From positions 31,664,851 through 31,728,850 of the forward strand of contig OY755047.1 in assembly GCA_963576565.1 (NCBI GenBank): a stretch of DNA of 64,000 nucleotides, read 5' to 3'. Made by a program: the position numbers and the translations under genes. Positions 11,688 to 22,161 of this stretch are shown piece by piece. Below the pieces are notes generated by a model. The model was given only the letters and a program-made list of their open reading frames with translations. It made no database searches and was not told where the DNA came from. Every line of letters begins with the position of its first letter. Position 1 is the first letter of the stretch. Origin of the DNA: Aspidapion aeneum. Lineage: Eukaryota > Arthropoda > Insecta > Coleoptera > Brentidae.

Positions 11688-12790
11688 CACCCACAGCTGT
11701 TTTTAAATCTGGCAAGCGCGCCAAACTCTATGTCACTCAGTTCTTCTATACCTGGGAATTAGGGAAGACGTAGAGCGTGGCAGCTCGTCCAGGCAAAGCC
11801 AATGCCTTCACGCGAAGAGGTTGCTTAGAAAGTAGAGCAGCACTGTTCGCCATCAAATCTGTCAGAGTAAGTTTTGCACTTGTAGGTGAGTGTAGGTATG
11901 TACTAAAGACCCTGGCAGGACACAACAAGGTTGATCTGCCATGGGTTCCAGGACATGAGGGAATTCTTTGAAACGAGGAGGCTGATCACCTAGCTAGGAT
12001 GGAATTATCAGCTAATCTAATGGGGCCGAAAACCCATGGTGGGCATCGCAAAGTATCTTACCATAACGACCCTAAAACGTGACTTAAACAGGCGCTCTGG
12101 GAAGACTCGGAAGAAATGAGACAAGCCAAACTCCTTATCGGGAAGGTGAGCGCCTCCGAGGAGAGGTCCTTTCCCACACTCGGGAGAAAAGATATGAGGC
12201 TGATGACAGGGCTTTTAACAGTCTGTCAACTTAATAAACACCTTAGCATTCTGGGAATCGTTGAAGATTCGGACTGTCGATGGTGTATGGAGAATGAAGG
12301 ATCTACTCTACATATATTAACCGTTAAGACAGTTGCATTTCGGAAGCTGCGTGCTTAACCCTGGCGATATTAGAGAATTTCAACTGAGAAGAATCTGCTC
12401 ATTTGCTACGGCGGCGAGTTTTCAGGGCTGAAACAGTGGACAGTGGGATACAACGGGCCCAGCAAGGTGGCCTAAGTGCATGGGAATTGCTCGCCCACAA
12501 AACTCCATTCATTCATTCATTCATGCACTCAGGAGTTATATTATGCTCTCAGGGTCTTCCTCGTCCCTCAAACTACATCATTTCTCATTTTTCGTTATGT
12601 TTAAATGCGTGGTATTCGCTTTGAAAAGGCAGTGACCTGTAATAACTAAAGTCACTTTTCTCTGTACCTAAGTAAGGTATTTGTCCTACTGAAATCTTAT
12701 TTTGGCCACAGCAGCCTTAGTATGGTGTAGATTTCTAACACTGCCCATCTTCTCTTTGCAAGTGCGTGAACCAGCAAACCTGGCTCGTAA
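11688..12790 (-). pseudogene. Antisense R1-like RT remnant split by another LINE fragment
   Basis: 11688-11810 and 12523-12790 together resemble the minus-strand R1-like remnant at 40.94-41.25 kb. Shared words include CCACAGCTGTTT, CTCAGTTCTTCTA, CTCAGG..CTTCCTCGTC and TTTTGGCCACAG. They correspond to sequence downstream of the palm domain in that element. The two pieces are separated by a plus-strand LINE fragment (11811-12522). Reading frames are destroyed. Confidence 0.6.
11811..12522 (+). pseudogene. R1-like LINE fragment: RNase H and C-terminal region
   Basis: The plus strand encodes SRAALFAIKS, then LPWVPGHEGIL followed by a stop and NEEADHLARMELSAN. These are two of the signature blocks of a LINE RNase H domain (the acidic helix, and the WVPGHEG...EADxLA block). 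After another stop, 12116-12358 encodes the post-RNase H helices (DMRLMTGLLTVCQLNKHLSI) and CRWCMENEGSTLH, the start of the Cys-rich motif. The 3' end has an (ATTC)n tail at 12508-12524. The central RNase H block (DSQAAL-type) is deleted and at least two in-frame stops are present. Confidence 0.75.
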
Positions 12791-13400
12791 TTTACCAAAC
12801 CACACATCGTGTGGTTTAGAATATGAATTTCGGCTCGAAACGGCTCGGCTCGCGCTTTTCCGCATTTTTTTGGTATTATTACCCAAATCAAAGAATTGCA
12901 GGTTTGCCTAAGTAGTTTTTTGTATCATAAATTGACACATCTATTAAAAATTTGATCAACATAATATGTCTTTACTTTTTTATCTTTGTAATATATCTAA
13001 AATCTCATTTCACTCAGTTTTCCAGTTTGGTTGTTTTAGCTACCGAGCAGTATTTTTCAAAGGGGTGGATAACCTTTGCTGTTATATAAAATTTATAAAA
13101 TTCTCAAAGATATTAGATTTATATTGATATTTCAACGTAAATTTCACAATGTATGTTCATATTGGATAATGTCTCAAGGCATGCACTTGTGCAATATATT
13201 AGAGAAATATTTTATGTATGTCAAGCCTCACTGGAATTTATCTTCGACTATCTAAGAATAATATTTGTGAAAGTTTACATGTTATACTGTGTTTCTAAAG
13301 TGGGATCTAGTAGTAGGAACTTTATAAGCGGTATAAGCCAAACTGAAATAATATAGATTTTGTGCAGGTTAAATTAAAACAGATGTATTGCATGTCCAAT
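12791..13400. other. AT-rich spacer, nothing recognised
   Basis: A 67-codon frame at 13153-13356 has no recognisable domain and is probably chance. No repeat boundary was found. Confidence 0.3.
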
Positions 13401-14245
13401 TTTTACCTTCCTAGCCCGCACAGCAATAACTAGAGAAGGTGTTGTTTTCGACGAAAACATTTTTTTTGAGATAACGCCAAAAATGTGTTATTGGGTATAT
13501 TTTGACCTATCCTAGCAATATCGTCGTGACGTCTGTCTGTGTGTGTGTATTTTTTTTCTGTCCGTAACACGATATCTCCTAAACTGCTAACCCGATTTTC
13601 ATAAAATTTTCAGGAAAAATAGTGTTTGACATTCTAACGAGCTGATTAGATTTTGGTTAAAATCCATTAATGCTAATGACAGGTTTTTGACAATTAAAAA
13701 TTTTTAAAAATGCTAACTTTTTAACAGAACATCGCATGAATATGTGGTTTTTGGAGTATAGTAGATTGCATTCCTCTCAATAATTTATGTTACAATCAAC
13801 AACTTTGTAGAAGCTTTCGTTTCTAAGATATTTACAAAAAAACTGTTTTTTTCAAGGCTGATGTAGCACGGAGTTCACTTGAACGCTAGCTAGCTCCTAA
13901 ACTGCTGACCCGATTTTCATAAAATTTTCAGGAAAAATAGTGTTCGACACTCTAACGAGCTGATTAGATTTATGTCAAAATCCATTAATGCTAATGACAG
14001 GTTTTTGACAATTAAATATTTTTAAAAATGCTAACTTTTTAACAGAGCATCGCATGAATATGTGGTTTTCAGAGTACAGTATATCGCATTCTGCTTAATA
14101 ATTTGTGTTATAATCAAAAACTTTGTAAAAGCTTTCGTTTCTAAGATATTTACAAAAAACTGTTTTTTCAAGGCTGATGTAGCACGGAGTTCACTTGAAC
14201 GCTAGCTAGGAAGGTATCAGATCCATCATGGATCCATTTATTTTT
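13401..14245. repeat. Family B repeat, hairpin-ended, with internal 318-bp tandem copy
   Basis: It starts with TTTTACCTTCCTAGCC, spacer, then a CTAGAGAAGGT-type return, which forms a terminal hairpin shared by all family B copies here (24064, 37090 minus, 50131, 50636 minus, 62957). Internally a GT-rich run precedes CTCCTAAACTGCTAACCCG and ATTTTCATAAAATTTTCAGG. A 318-bp segment is duplicated in tandem (13576-13893 and 13894-14209). The far end carries GATCCATCATGGATCCATTTA. No coding capacity was recognised. Confidence 0.75.
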
Positions 14246-14584
14246 TTTGGAGTTCCCTATTTTTTTTGGGACCTTTGCAGCATTGCTTATGCACCAGCCG
14301 GTGCCATAAGCATTGACATGAACCCACATATGTCATAAATACAAAAATAAAATATCATAAAATCCGGCACCATGGGGTTTTGCCCCCCCTTCCGCCAAGA
14401 CATAGTCCTGGGTGCGCCACTGACATTGATTTTATAAATAAAACTAATCCTGGGTGCATGCAATGGTTTAAACAAAACTGCGTTAAGGCGCATAACATAG
14501 TAGACTTTTATAATTATGTTACTACCGAAATTTTAAGCAAGAGTATTAAAGTTAGAAAGTATAGCCTATAGCGGTACCAGGACT

Positions 14585-14935
14585 GATACCTTCGTAGCTA
14601 GTCTATTAGCACACTTCAAGTGAAGCTATGATAATCAGCCTTAAAAACAGTTTTTTGTAAATATCTTAGAAACTGAAGCTCTTACCAAATTTTTGGTTAT
14701 AACACAAATTATTAAGCAAGATGTAGTCTACCATACTCCGAAAACCGCATATTGATGCGATGCTCCGTTAAAAAATTGCCATTTTTAAAAATATTTAATT
14801 GTCAAGAACCTGTCATTTCTCATCAGCTCATCAGGGTGTCAAACACAATTTTACCTGAAAATTTTATGAAAATCGGTTCAGCGGTTTAGGAGCTATCGTG
14901 TTACGGACAGGAAAAAAATTGTGTGTGCTTAGAAC
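14585..14935. repeat. Inverted partial copy of family B
   Basis: This is the reverse complement of the 13.57-14.21 kb segment, including TTTATGAAAATCGGTTCAGC and TAGGAGCTATCGTGTTACGG. Together with the copy upstream it forms a loose inverted pair. The 340 bp between them (14245-14585) ends with CTGGGTGCGCCACTG near 14413, which looks like the right end of a hAT MITE. Confidence 0.65.
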
Positions 14936-15351
14936 CACACGGCACAAGTGTAAACTTCAACAAGGCGAAATTAATAATACGAAATATAAGATTTTTTGCG
15001 TTGTATATTTACAAAATAATATACAAATTACATTTACATAATTATAATAGGGTATTTGACAGTAGTAAAAAATAAATATATATTTATTTTTAGATATCTC
15101 TTTAGGTCTTGGGAATGCTAAAAAGTTATTTTAATTAAATAAATTCATTGAATTAAACCAATTAGCCACGTGATTCAAAACAGGCGGTCTACCAATCAGC
15201 TGCGAGTGACGTCACAAAACAGTAAACGCCTCGAATGAACCTATTTTCTGTGTTATTTTCTTATGGATGGTAATGTTTGCTTTGGTTTAAAGTGCGAATT
15301 ATCGTCCCAAATTAGATTTTACTTTGTGTTTTGCTTATAAAAACATTTTCA

Positions 15352-15490
15352 ATGGAAAACGGATTCTCCAAAGCCGATAGCTCCAACTTGCCAATGCTGA
15401 ATTCCTTTATGGTGGCAGGCTTCTTTGTCAACAACAGTGATTTTTGTTCTGCGTAATTTAGAAACGTTAAAATGTTGATGTAAGTATTCG
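15352..15490 (+). pseudogene. Decayed short reading frame, possibly a multicopy arthropod protein
   Basis: From the ATG at 15352 the frame reads MENGFSKADSSNLPMLNSF and MVAGFFVNNSDFCSA, then a stop (TAA where GAA would continue), then FRNVKM and a GTAAGT donor at about 15480. The style (ADSS.LP...FMV..FF..N..F.SAE.RN.K) reminds me of the start of a repeated arthropod family with SWIM/YqaJ-like domains. That recall is weak and I cannot verify it. No downstream exon was found. Confidence 0.25.
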
Positions 15491-15724
15491 ATGAGTTCTT
15501 TTGTATATAACTGAAAGTTTTTTTTACGATATTCTTCGCCTACTTTTACTCATTTAGATTTTGAGGTTAGGTTATATGTTTTGCTTTTTTGTTTAATATG
15601 CCACTTACAATAGATTCAATTAAATAATTTTTTGCTCTGAGTGGCCTTCATCTGCATCATCATATCGCTTTGCTGACTTTTCCTCTCACAGTTAGTCAAC
15701 TCGAGCCGACTTCACCCGAATGAG

Positions 15725-15785
15725 CGTTAAATACATTTGGACGTTGCGCCCCGATTTTTTTTACTGACTCTAAATTCGCCGCTGC
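15725..15785. mobile_element. End fragment of a hAT element
   Basis: ACATTTGGACGTTGCGCCCCG, TTTTACTGACTC and AAATTC..GCCGCTG match the right end of the hAT element at 19927-20832. Only this terminal piece was recognised. Confidence 0.5.
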
Positions 15786-16268
15786 TCTATAGTATACTGA
15801 AACATTTGGTAAGCCCAGATAAAAAATTAGCTTATGAGGATCATAACAGTAACTGGCAATACCAACGACTGTATAATCAAATACAAAGGTCTTACCGTAC
15901 CAATATAGAAATATTTCAAAAGCGCCATACGTTTTGATATGTTTCTGTTAACAGTCAGGTTTGTGTTCTAATCAGTTTCCAGTATTAGGTACAGCTGATA
16001 ATTATAAATAAAATCGTTAAGCTATTTTCCTAACAAGTGCAGAAAAATCAATTTTTTCCCATGCTAATGACTGAACGACGCGTAACGGAGTGCTGTCAAG
16101 CATTAAATAAAAAAAGCATGTTTTTTTCAAGTGTTGGGAATAATTGTTTCTTCTTCAAGCATTCCCAGACTTATTTACTTAATAGATATCGGCTAATAAT
16201 TGACAAAGTTTACCAGCTTGGATCCACCATGTTAATTTTTTTTAAGGATGAGTCAAAAATCTTAATCA

Positions 16269-16375
16269 GAATAAAAACATTTCATGTAAAAAAAGCCAAG
16301 TACGCAAAAATGGTATTCTGGAAAAAGAAGTGAGAGTAAAGCCAAGTTTAAAAAGTTTACTGCTGTACCCCCAGA
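16269..16375. repeat. Single arm of the 18.9-kb foldback repeat
   Basis: ATAAAAACATTTCATGT, AAAAAGCCAAGTACGC and GTAAAGCCAAGTT match the arms at 18869 and 19223. It is a dispersed copy of that repeat with no mate nearby. Confidence 0.6.
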
Positions 16376-17410
16376 TCAGCTAATAATACCTTAAAGGTTC
16401 ACATATTGGTTTATAATTTTAAAAGTACGTTAATCTGGATCCGCTAGTCTAAAACAAAAATTTAAGCAATGCAAAGTTTTTTCTTATATCCGTTATTGTG
16501 ATTTTTTTGTGATAAAAAACCTATTAAATTTTCGTATTGCCAAAACTCTATACAACTACCGAATTTAAATGCTCTCGGTTTTCAGAAATATCTGAAATAG
16601 CCGGTGCAAGATTTAAAACAAAGATAGGTTATCAAAAGTAGAGTTAAATAAAACCTGCTAAGCCTGTGAAATTTAAAATACATCTAAAACCTTAAGAACC
16701 GACTTACGCTTTATAAAATGTCTTTGTTGGGCTGTGTTGTTTAAGGTTTTACAAAAGCTGGTCTTTGCGATTTCAGTTTTTACTGATATTTTTCAACAAG
16801 ACTGGAGCGACTAGATTCTATACAATAAAAATAAAGTATACCCTTGAGCTTAACAACCGTCGACATAACGCGGAAGAACTTTCAAGAACATTTTTAAGAT
16901 ATAACAACTCCATTATTATGCAGTTTACCATATCCTTAAAGTTCGCATAAAAATTTACGCCGTTTTCTATAGTAATAGTAAATAATTTAAAAATCTTGAT
17001 GAGAATGTCTAATAGCGATTTATATATCTAGTTCATGAAGGAAGCGTTTAACCAGCGTTACCACATTTATTTTGGCGAATCTACTTTTATTTTTGCTTGA
17101 ATCTAATAAAATCTACTAAAAGAATTTAGAAAAATCTACTTTACAAAAAAGCTGAAAATAAGAAAGAGAGTTGAAGGGGATTAATGAATTGCCATAGTTT
17201 ATTGGTCTAATTATGTATTTATTAACTAGACCTAAACATATAGGTAAATCTTAAAATTAGTACAACAAAGGAAGCGGAACTGACTCTTATTCTGATTATT
17301 TTTAAACAAAAATATTTTTTTTCTTAAAACTAGAATTAAAAGAAAAAAGATTTTAAATTTCGTCATCTTTATAATTCAGATTTTTATACAAAGTTTTATC
17401 GTCCATTAAC

Positions 17411-17707
17411 TTAATCATTGCTACATCCCTCAGACTCTCTTTGGCATGTATTAAGGAATAGACAAACCGTAGAGCTTTCAGTAAATCCAATCATGTTCTT
17501 ATGTTTCGCGGTAGCAATATGTTCTTTTAGAGAAGCCATTCTGGATAAAATTATCACATTGCATGCTTTGCAATGGGCACTACATCCATTCTGTGCTTTG
17601 CAAAGCCAAGTGGAAAATAATGGGTTCTGTTTCCATTCTGCTCGATACGTTTGTTTATAAGCCCACTTCATAAATTTCACATTAAAAGCAATTTTACACT
17701 GCGTCAC
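17411..17707 (-). pseudogene. hAT-type transposase N-terminal fragment with BED-like zinc finger
   Basis: This 98-residue minus-strand frame contains YRAEWKQNPLFSTWL, then CKAQNGCSAHCKAC and LKEHIATAKHKN. The Cys-X2-Cys ... His-X5-His spacing and the preceding WL block are those of BED-like or related DNA-binding fingers at the start of hAT transposases. Such fingers bind the transposon ends. The catalytic DDE domain and dimerisation domain are absent. Its position inside a hAT element with a target duplication supports the call. The 5' half overlaps a tandem duplication, so a second partial finger lies upstream on the same strand at 17801-18060. Confidence 0.65.
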
Positions 17708-18060
17708 TATTTAATATAAACCGAAAACCCTGTAGCGATTAAAATAAATTCGACAATTGACCGTCAGTTGCCGGGCCGGGGAAATACAACGGTGAACCAC
17801 CATGCTTTGTAATAGGCACTACATCCATCCAGTGCTTTGCAAAGCCAAGTGGAAAATAATGGGTTCTGTTTCCATTCTGCTCGATACGTTTGTTTATAAA
17901 CCCCCATACGTTTGTTTATAAACCCACCTAAATTTCATATTAAAAGCAATTTTACACTGCGTCACTATTCAATATAAATCGAAAACCCTGTAGCGATTAA
18001 AATAAATTCGACAATTGACCGTCAGTTGTCGGGCCGGGAAAATACAACGGTGAACCACCA
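17562..18060. repeat. Tandem duplication (~239 bp) inside the hAT element
   Basis: 17562-17800 is repeated at 17801-18060. The second copy is longer because CATACGTTTGTTTATAAACC is itself duplicated. The unit covers the start of the zinc-finger coding piece and GGGCCGGGGAAATACAACGG. Confidence 0.85.
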
Positions 18061-18368
18061 TAAGGCATAAGCATTATGGGGAATCACCGACAGAAAAGCA
18101 GGCGAAGCAACCAAATGAATAAAAATACCATAGTTATTTACCTAACAAATGTAGAAAGTGATACTTTACCGCACGCGACGGCAGTTGGCAAGCCGTCAAG
18201 GGTGGTAAAGACACTTTCCGCATGTGTTAGGTACAATAGTTTACTTATGAGTACCTTTTTTTTCCAAAAATTGAATGTAATTTATAAATAAACATGTCAA
18301 ATTAGATGAAATTGAAATGTAAACAAATATTGAAGCTTTCTTATTGATGCGTTGCTAAAGTTTCAAAG

Positions 18369-18436
18369 TGGTGCGCGTGCGGTAAAGTAACTTTACCGCA
18401 CAATGTGCGGTAAAGTAATTACTTTACCGCACGCGA
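18369..18436. repeat. Cluster of four alternating inverted 12-mers
   Basis: CGTGCGGTAAAGT, ACTTTACCGCAC, GTGCGGTAAAGT and ACTTTACCGCACGCG follow one another with spacers of 1, 3 and 4 bases. A further copy, ACTTTACCGCACGCG, is at about 18164. The cluster could fold as two hairpins or act as multiple binding sites. It lies inside the hAT element. Confidence 0.8.
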
Positions 18437-18868
18437 GTAGGTAAAATTAGTTACACTTCTAACAACATATAAATTAACGTAAATGCCTCACTAAAATAAT
18501 TTTTACAATAATTATTGTTAATGGTATTTTTACATTATTAAAAGTAAAAGTTGTGTATTAAAATCTACCAAAATCTACTAAAGAAAATTTGTCTACTAAA
18601 ATTTTGTGGAAAAGGGTGACAATCTACCAAAAAAGTAGAAATCTAGTAGATGTGGCAACGCTGCGTTTAACTCCCCGGCGTGGAAACAAAAACAAGAGCC
18701 GCCAGTTTTTACACGCAGAGGGCGTTAAATGCAATTTATGGCATAGATGTTTTAAGCACAACCATGATTTTAAAATAAATTTTAAAAAATTTGATGTGAT
18801 AAAAATATTGTAAAATAATAATCATAATTTTAACACTGGTGGGCATTACAATTCATTAAACATTAAGA

Positions 18869-19223
18869 TAATAAAAACATTTAATGTAAAAAAAGCCAAG
18901 TACGCGAAAATGTTATTCCGTAAAAAGAATTGAGATAAAAGTAAAGCAAAGTTCTCCAACAGAAGATTCAAAATGAAAGGTTCTTACTAGTTTGGAAATG
19001 TTTTTTTTACTTTACTATTACAGCCAAACTTTTTTATATTCAATTTAGCACTAGAGTCATTTGCAGCCGTAATAGCCAAGTTTAGAAAAACATTTCCAAA
19101 CTAATAAGAATCTTTCATTTTGAAATTTCTATTGGAGAACTTGGCTTTACTTTTATCTCAATTCTTTTTACGGAATACCATTTTCGCGCACTTGAATTTT
19201 TTTTATATGAAATGTTTTTGTTA
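18869..19223. mobile_element. Foldback element, ~155-bp arms
   Basis: 18869-19025 and 19063-19223 are inverted copies (GCGAAAATG.TATTCCGTAAA, AATTGAGATAAAAGTAAAGC, GTTTGGAAATGTTTTT) around a short spacer. There is no coding content. Confidence 0.8.
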
Positions 19224-19336
19224 TGATTTCACTTCTTTTTTAAAGGATTTGGATAATATTTAAGTTTTAGTAAAATATACGGAATATTGTTCAAAACTTT
19301 GGCAATGCCTTTTTAAAAATTTTGAGGTTTTTTAAT

Positions 19337-19700
19337 TTTTTTCTATAGTTTTATCATAGTTCCTATCGGCCTTCCAAAGCTCAGCTAGCGTATCTGGATG
19401 TGGGCAATGGTACTTTTGCCTAACTTTATATTTATAGGGTAGGAAAGCAAATGAAAATTTTTTGGTTCTTCAATTTTTTTTTATAGATTTTTTATATTTT
19501 CTATCAGTCTGCTCAGCTCAGCTCTAGCGCTTTTGGAAGTGGGCAATGTTACTTTTACATAACATTACATCTATAGGGGAGGGGAGTAAATTAGAATTTT
19601 GGGGTTTTTTGATGTTTTCCAAGGGTTTGGTCATAATTTCTATCAGTCTGCCAAATTTCATCTTTGTAGCGTGTCTGAAAGTACAGTAGTATTTTGATTA
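19337..19700. repeat. About 2.6 tandem copies of a ~140-bp unit
   Basis: Units start near 19337, 19480 and 19617. Each has TATAG..TTT, CTATCAGTCTGC or CTATCGGCCTTCC, a G-rich GGATGTGGGCAATGGTACTTTT-like block in the first two, and ATTTATAGGG. Confidence 0.65.
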
Positions 19701-19926
19701 TCAATACATGAGTGAGTGAGTGGCAAATTCGACGCTTTTTGAAATTTCGTAACTACTTTACTACTATATGGAAGTTCATGAAACTTTGAGGAGTTGATAA
19801 CACTATACAGATTTACGACTGTGCAAAGCTTGAGTTTGGTAGCTCATTCCGAAGTGGAGTAATTGGTAATCGGTTTTACAAACCGTAAGTTACCACTCGA
19901 GGGTTAAAGAAATTGTTCTTTTGAAC

Positions 19927-20832
19927 CAGTGGCGGCTCGTAAGGTAGTGCCACGGTGCCAGGGCACTACCCTATTTTTCTGCAAGAACACGTGTCCTCTT
20001 TATTTTTAAAACATCTTTATAAGTTTTTCTTTTATATTATGCATTTCTGTTTAGTTTATTAATTATATGAAACTTGACTCTGACTCTGATTCGACGCGAC
20101 GCGAATAATGGGCGACGTGAACCCAACGCAGCGTTGAACAGGCTGCCCAAAGATTGAGTGGCACTTTTCTATTGAGTCCTTCCAACAGATATAGATTTAA
20201 TGAGCAGCCTATATGAGCAACAGAGGTATAGTTCAAATTATACCCATTTGTAATGACGTCATTTTTGTTTATCTTTGTTTAGTATATTATAAACAGCGGT
20301 GACAATAAACTTAAAAAAAAGTAGTGTCTATGATTTAAATAGGTAGGTAATTGGTTGTGTAAAGTAGCCGTCACTGTCAATTAAAAAACATTGATTGGCA
20401 AAAATATCTACGCCATACGTTTTTTTCTCACGTGGTGACGTCATTACAAATGCGTATAATTTAGACTATAGGCCCGATGTTGCGTTGTTTAAATAGGAAA
20501 AATCAAAGAAATTTTGTGCCTGGATAGGTTATCAGTTAGTCGTATACTCGTATTATTTTTGTGCGTGGAGCATGGCTGTTTTAATTTACGCCAATAACAA
20601 TATATTTAAATTATTTTAGCAGAGGTTTTTAATAAATTTTGAGTCATTTCATGGCGAAATTTGGGTGGGCATGGGTTAGTTTAAAAAAAAATAGAATTAG
20701 AAACTCCAAACATAGTAGTAGTAGGTATGTTTTTTAATGACGGGGGGTAAACATTTGGACGTAATACCCCGATGTTTTTTACTGACTCAAAATTCTGGTA
20801 CTAACATGTTTTGTTGACACGAGCCGCCGCTG
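19927..20832. mobile_element. Non-autonomous hAT element, 906 bp
   Basis: Ends are CAGTGGCGGCTCGT (left) and CAGCGGCGGCTCGT (right, reverse complement). Flanks TTTTGAAC (19919-19926) and TCTTGAAC (20833-20840) are an 8-bp duplication with one change. No transposase frame is visible. A small TA-flanked MITE is nested inside. Confidence 0.85.
20227..20470. mobile_element. MITE with ~35-bp inverted ends containing TGACGTCA
   Basis: TATAGTTCAAATTATACCC and CATTTGTAATGACGTCA on the left are mirrored by TGACGTCATTACAAATG and CGTATAATTTAGACTATA on the right. A TA dinucleotide flanks each end, fitting a Tc1/mariner-type MITE. It is nested in the hAT element. Confidence 0.7.
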
Positions 20833-21141
20833 TCTTGAACAGCATCCATCAAATACCCAAACAAACAACTTAAGCGCCGGTACACACACGAGTTTTTTTG
20901 CAGCGCGTTGCCGCGGCGTTAACGCAATTGCGGTCCGTGATACTATGAAATAAATGAGGCGATTCACACACGCGTTTTTCTGCAGCACGGTGTCGCAGCG
21001 TTAACGCAGCGGTTGCCGCAAAAGTCGATACACACACACCGCGACATGACGCTAGTTACGCATTCTGAGAGATGGATGTCGTTCAGTAGTCAGTAGTTCA
21101 GTTTAATGTGAACATTAATAAAACTAAGGACACTCATCGTA

Positions 21142-21495
21142 AAGGCAAGCTTTATAGGAAGCGAAGCTAATGTCAGGCTTTCTATTTTTTGGTTATTATT
21201 TTGACATGTTTTCCTCGGTTTCGCATTGGCGGTTCTGTTTTATTTTAAAGATGTTGTTTTACACAGTATGAAGGTACCTAAACTATATATATTTATGTAA
21301 TTAGAATTAAAAAGTTATGCTGCAAACTATCTTGAAACTGTATCATTTTTAAATAGATCTTTAGACTGTGTTAAAACTACATTTTTAAAATATACAACGA
21401 GCCGCCAATGCGAAACCGAGGAAAACATGTCAAAAATTATAACCAAAAAATAGGAAATCATCATTAGGCTTCACTATCTGTAAAGCTTGCTTGAC
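21142..21495. mobile_element. Foldback, ~95-bp arms
   Basis: 21142-21235 and 21393-21495 are inverted copies sharing GACATGTTTTCCTCGGTTTC and GCATTGGCGG, separated by about 157 bp of AT-rich sequence. Confidence 0.75.
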
Positions 21496-21550
21496 GTTGA
21501 GTGACCTTAAATAAAACCCCTGCAAAATCATCATCATTTGCCAGTGTGAC

Positions 21551-22161
21551 CAAGGCCAGCACAAAAATAGAGGCCACGACCCTGAAAAAATCAGCTGTTC
21601 TCCCGGGGCTGAATTTTACATTGGGTCTTATGGGAGGTCAGACGTTTTTTTATGATATTTTCAAAATGGTACTACAGATTTCCGCAAAATTTCAGTGAAA
21701 TATTCTCAGACACCATCCCGATATTCCACCAAAGGTTTGTAAGGAAGCAACATGATTAAAAGGTTAAAATCTTCAAGATTTAGCATTCCTTATTTTGAAT
21801 TCAAATTACCCGCCATGTACCACATGCCAACTGTTATATTTGACATGTATTTGACATTGTCATATGTGATTGTCACATTCGCTTCTGCTTTAAACTTAAT
21901 TTTTGTGTGAGCTAATGAAGCGGCTTTGAAAAATTAGGGCTTACTATACATTTAAAAAAAATTGTTCTGCCAGAATAAAGTAAAAACAATCTCAAAAACG
22001 GCTTTATTTAACAAAAAATCAAATATCCATGAACCGTCATTCCAACTTCAAAATTTTAAAGACAATCAGCTGTGTCGTAACGTGACCATCAAAAAAAAAT
22101 CAGCCCCGGATGTGACGTCAACAAAGTGGAGGATCGTGGCCCGTCCATTTTGATAGCCCTG
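21551..22161. mobile_element. MITE family C, 611 bp, GTGTGAC duplication
   Basis: CAAGGCCAGCACAAAAAT and GGCCACGACC on the left mirror CAGGGCTATCAAAATGG and GGGCCACGATCC on the right. GTGTGAC directly abuts both ends (21544-21550 and 22162-22168). Related copies lie at 52337-52840 and 57352-57823. No coding capacity was seen. A 7-8 bp duplication suggests hAT-like mobilisation. Confidence 0.75.

Larger units (their letters stand above)
17053..18663 (-). mobile_element. hAT element with perfect 8-bp target duplication
   Basis: Terminal inverted repeats CAGCGTTACCACAT (left) and CAGCGTTGCCACAT (right, reverse complement) are flanked on both sides by CGTTTAAC (17045-17052 and 18664-18671). Both subterminal regions carry repeated AATCTACT words, typical of hAT transposase binding sites. 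The element is 1,611 bp, far shorter than a full hAT, and holds only an N-terminal transposase fragment on the minus strand. Confidence 0.9.

Noticed and set aside
14287..14571. Overlapping short frames on both strands
   Set aside because: They fall in a likely hAT MITE end between two family B copies and show no domain.
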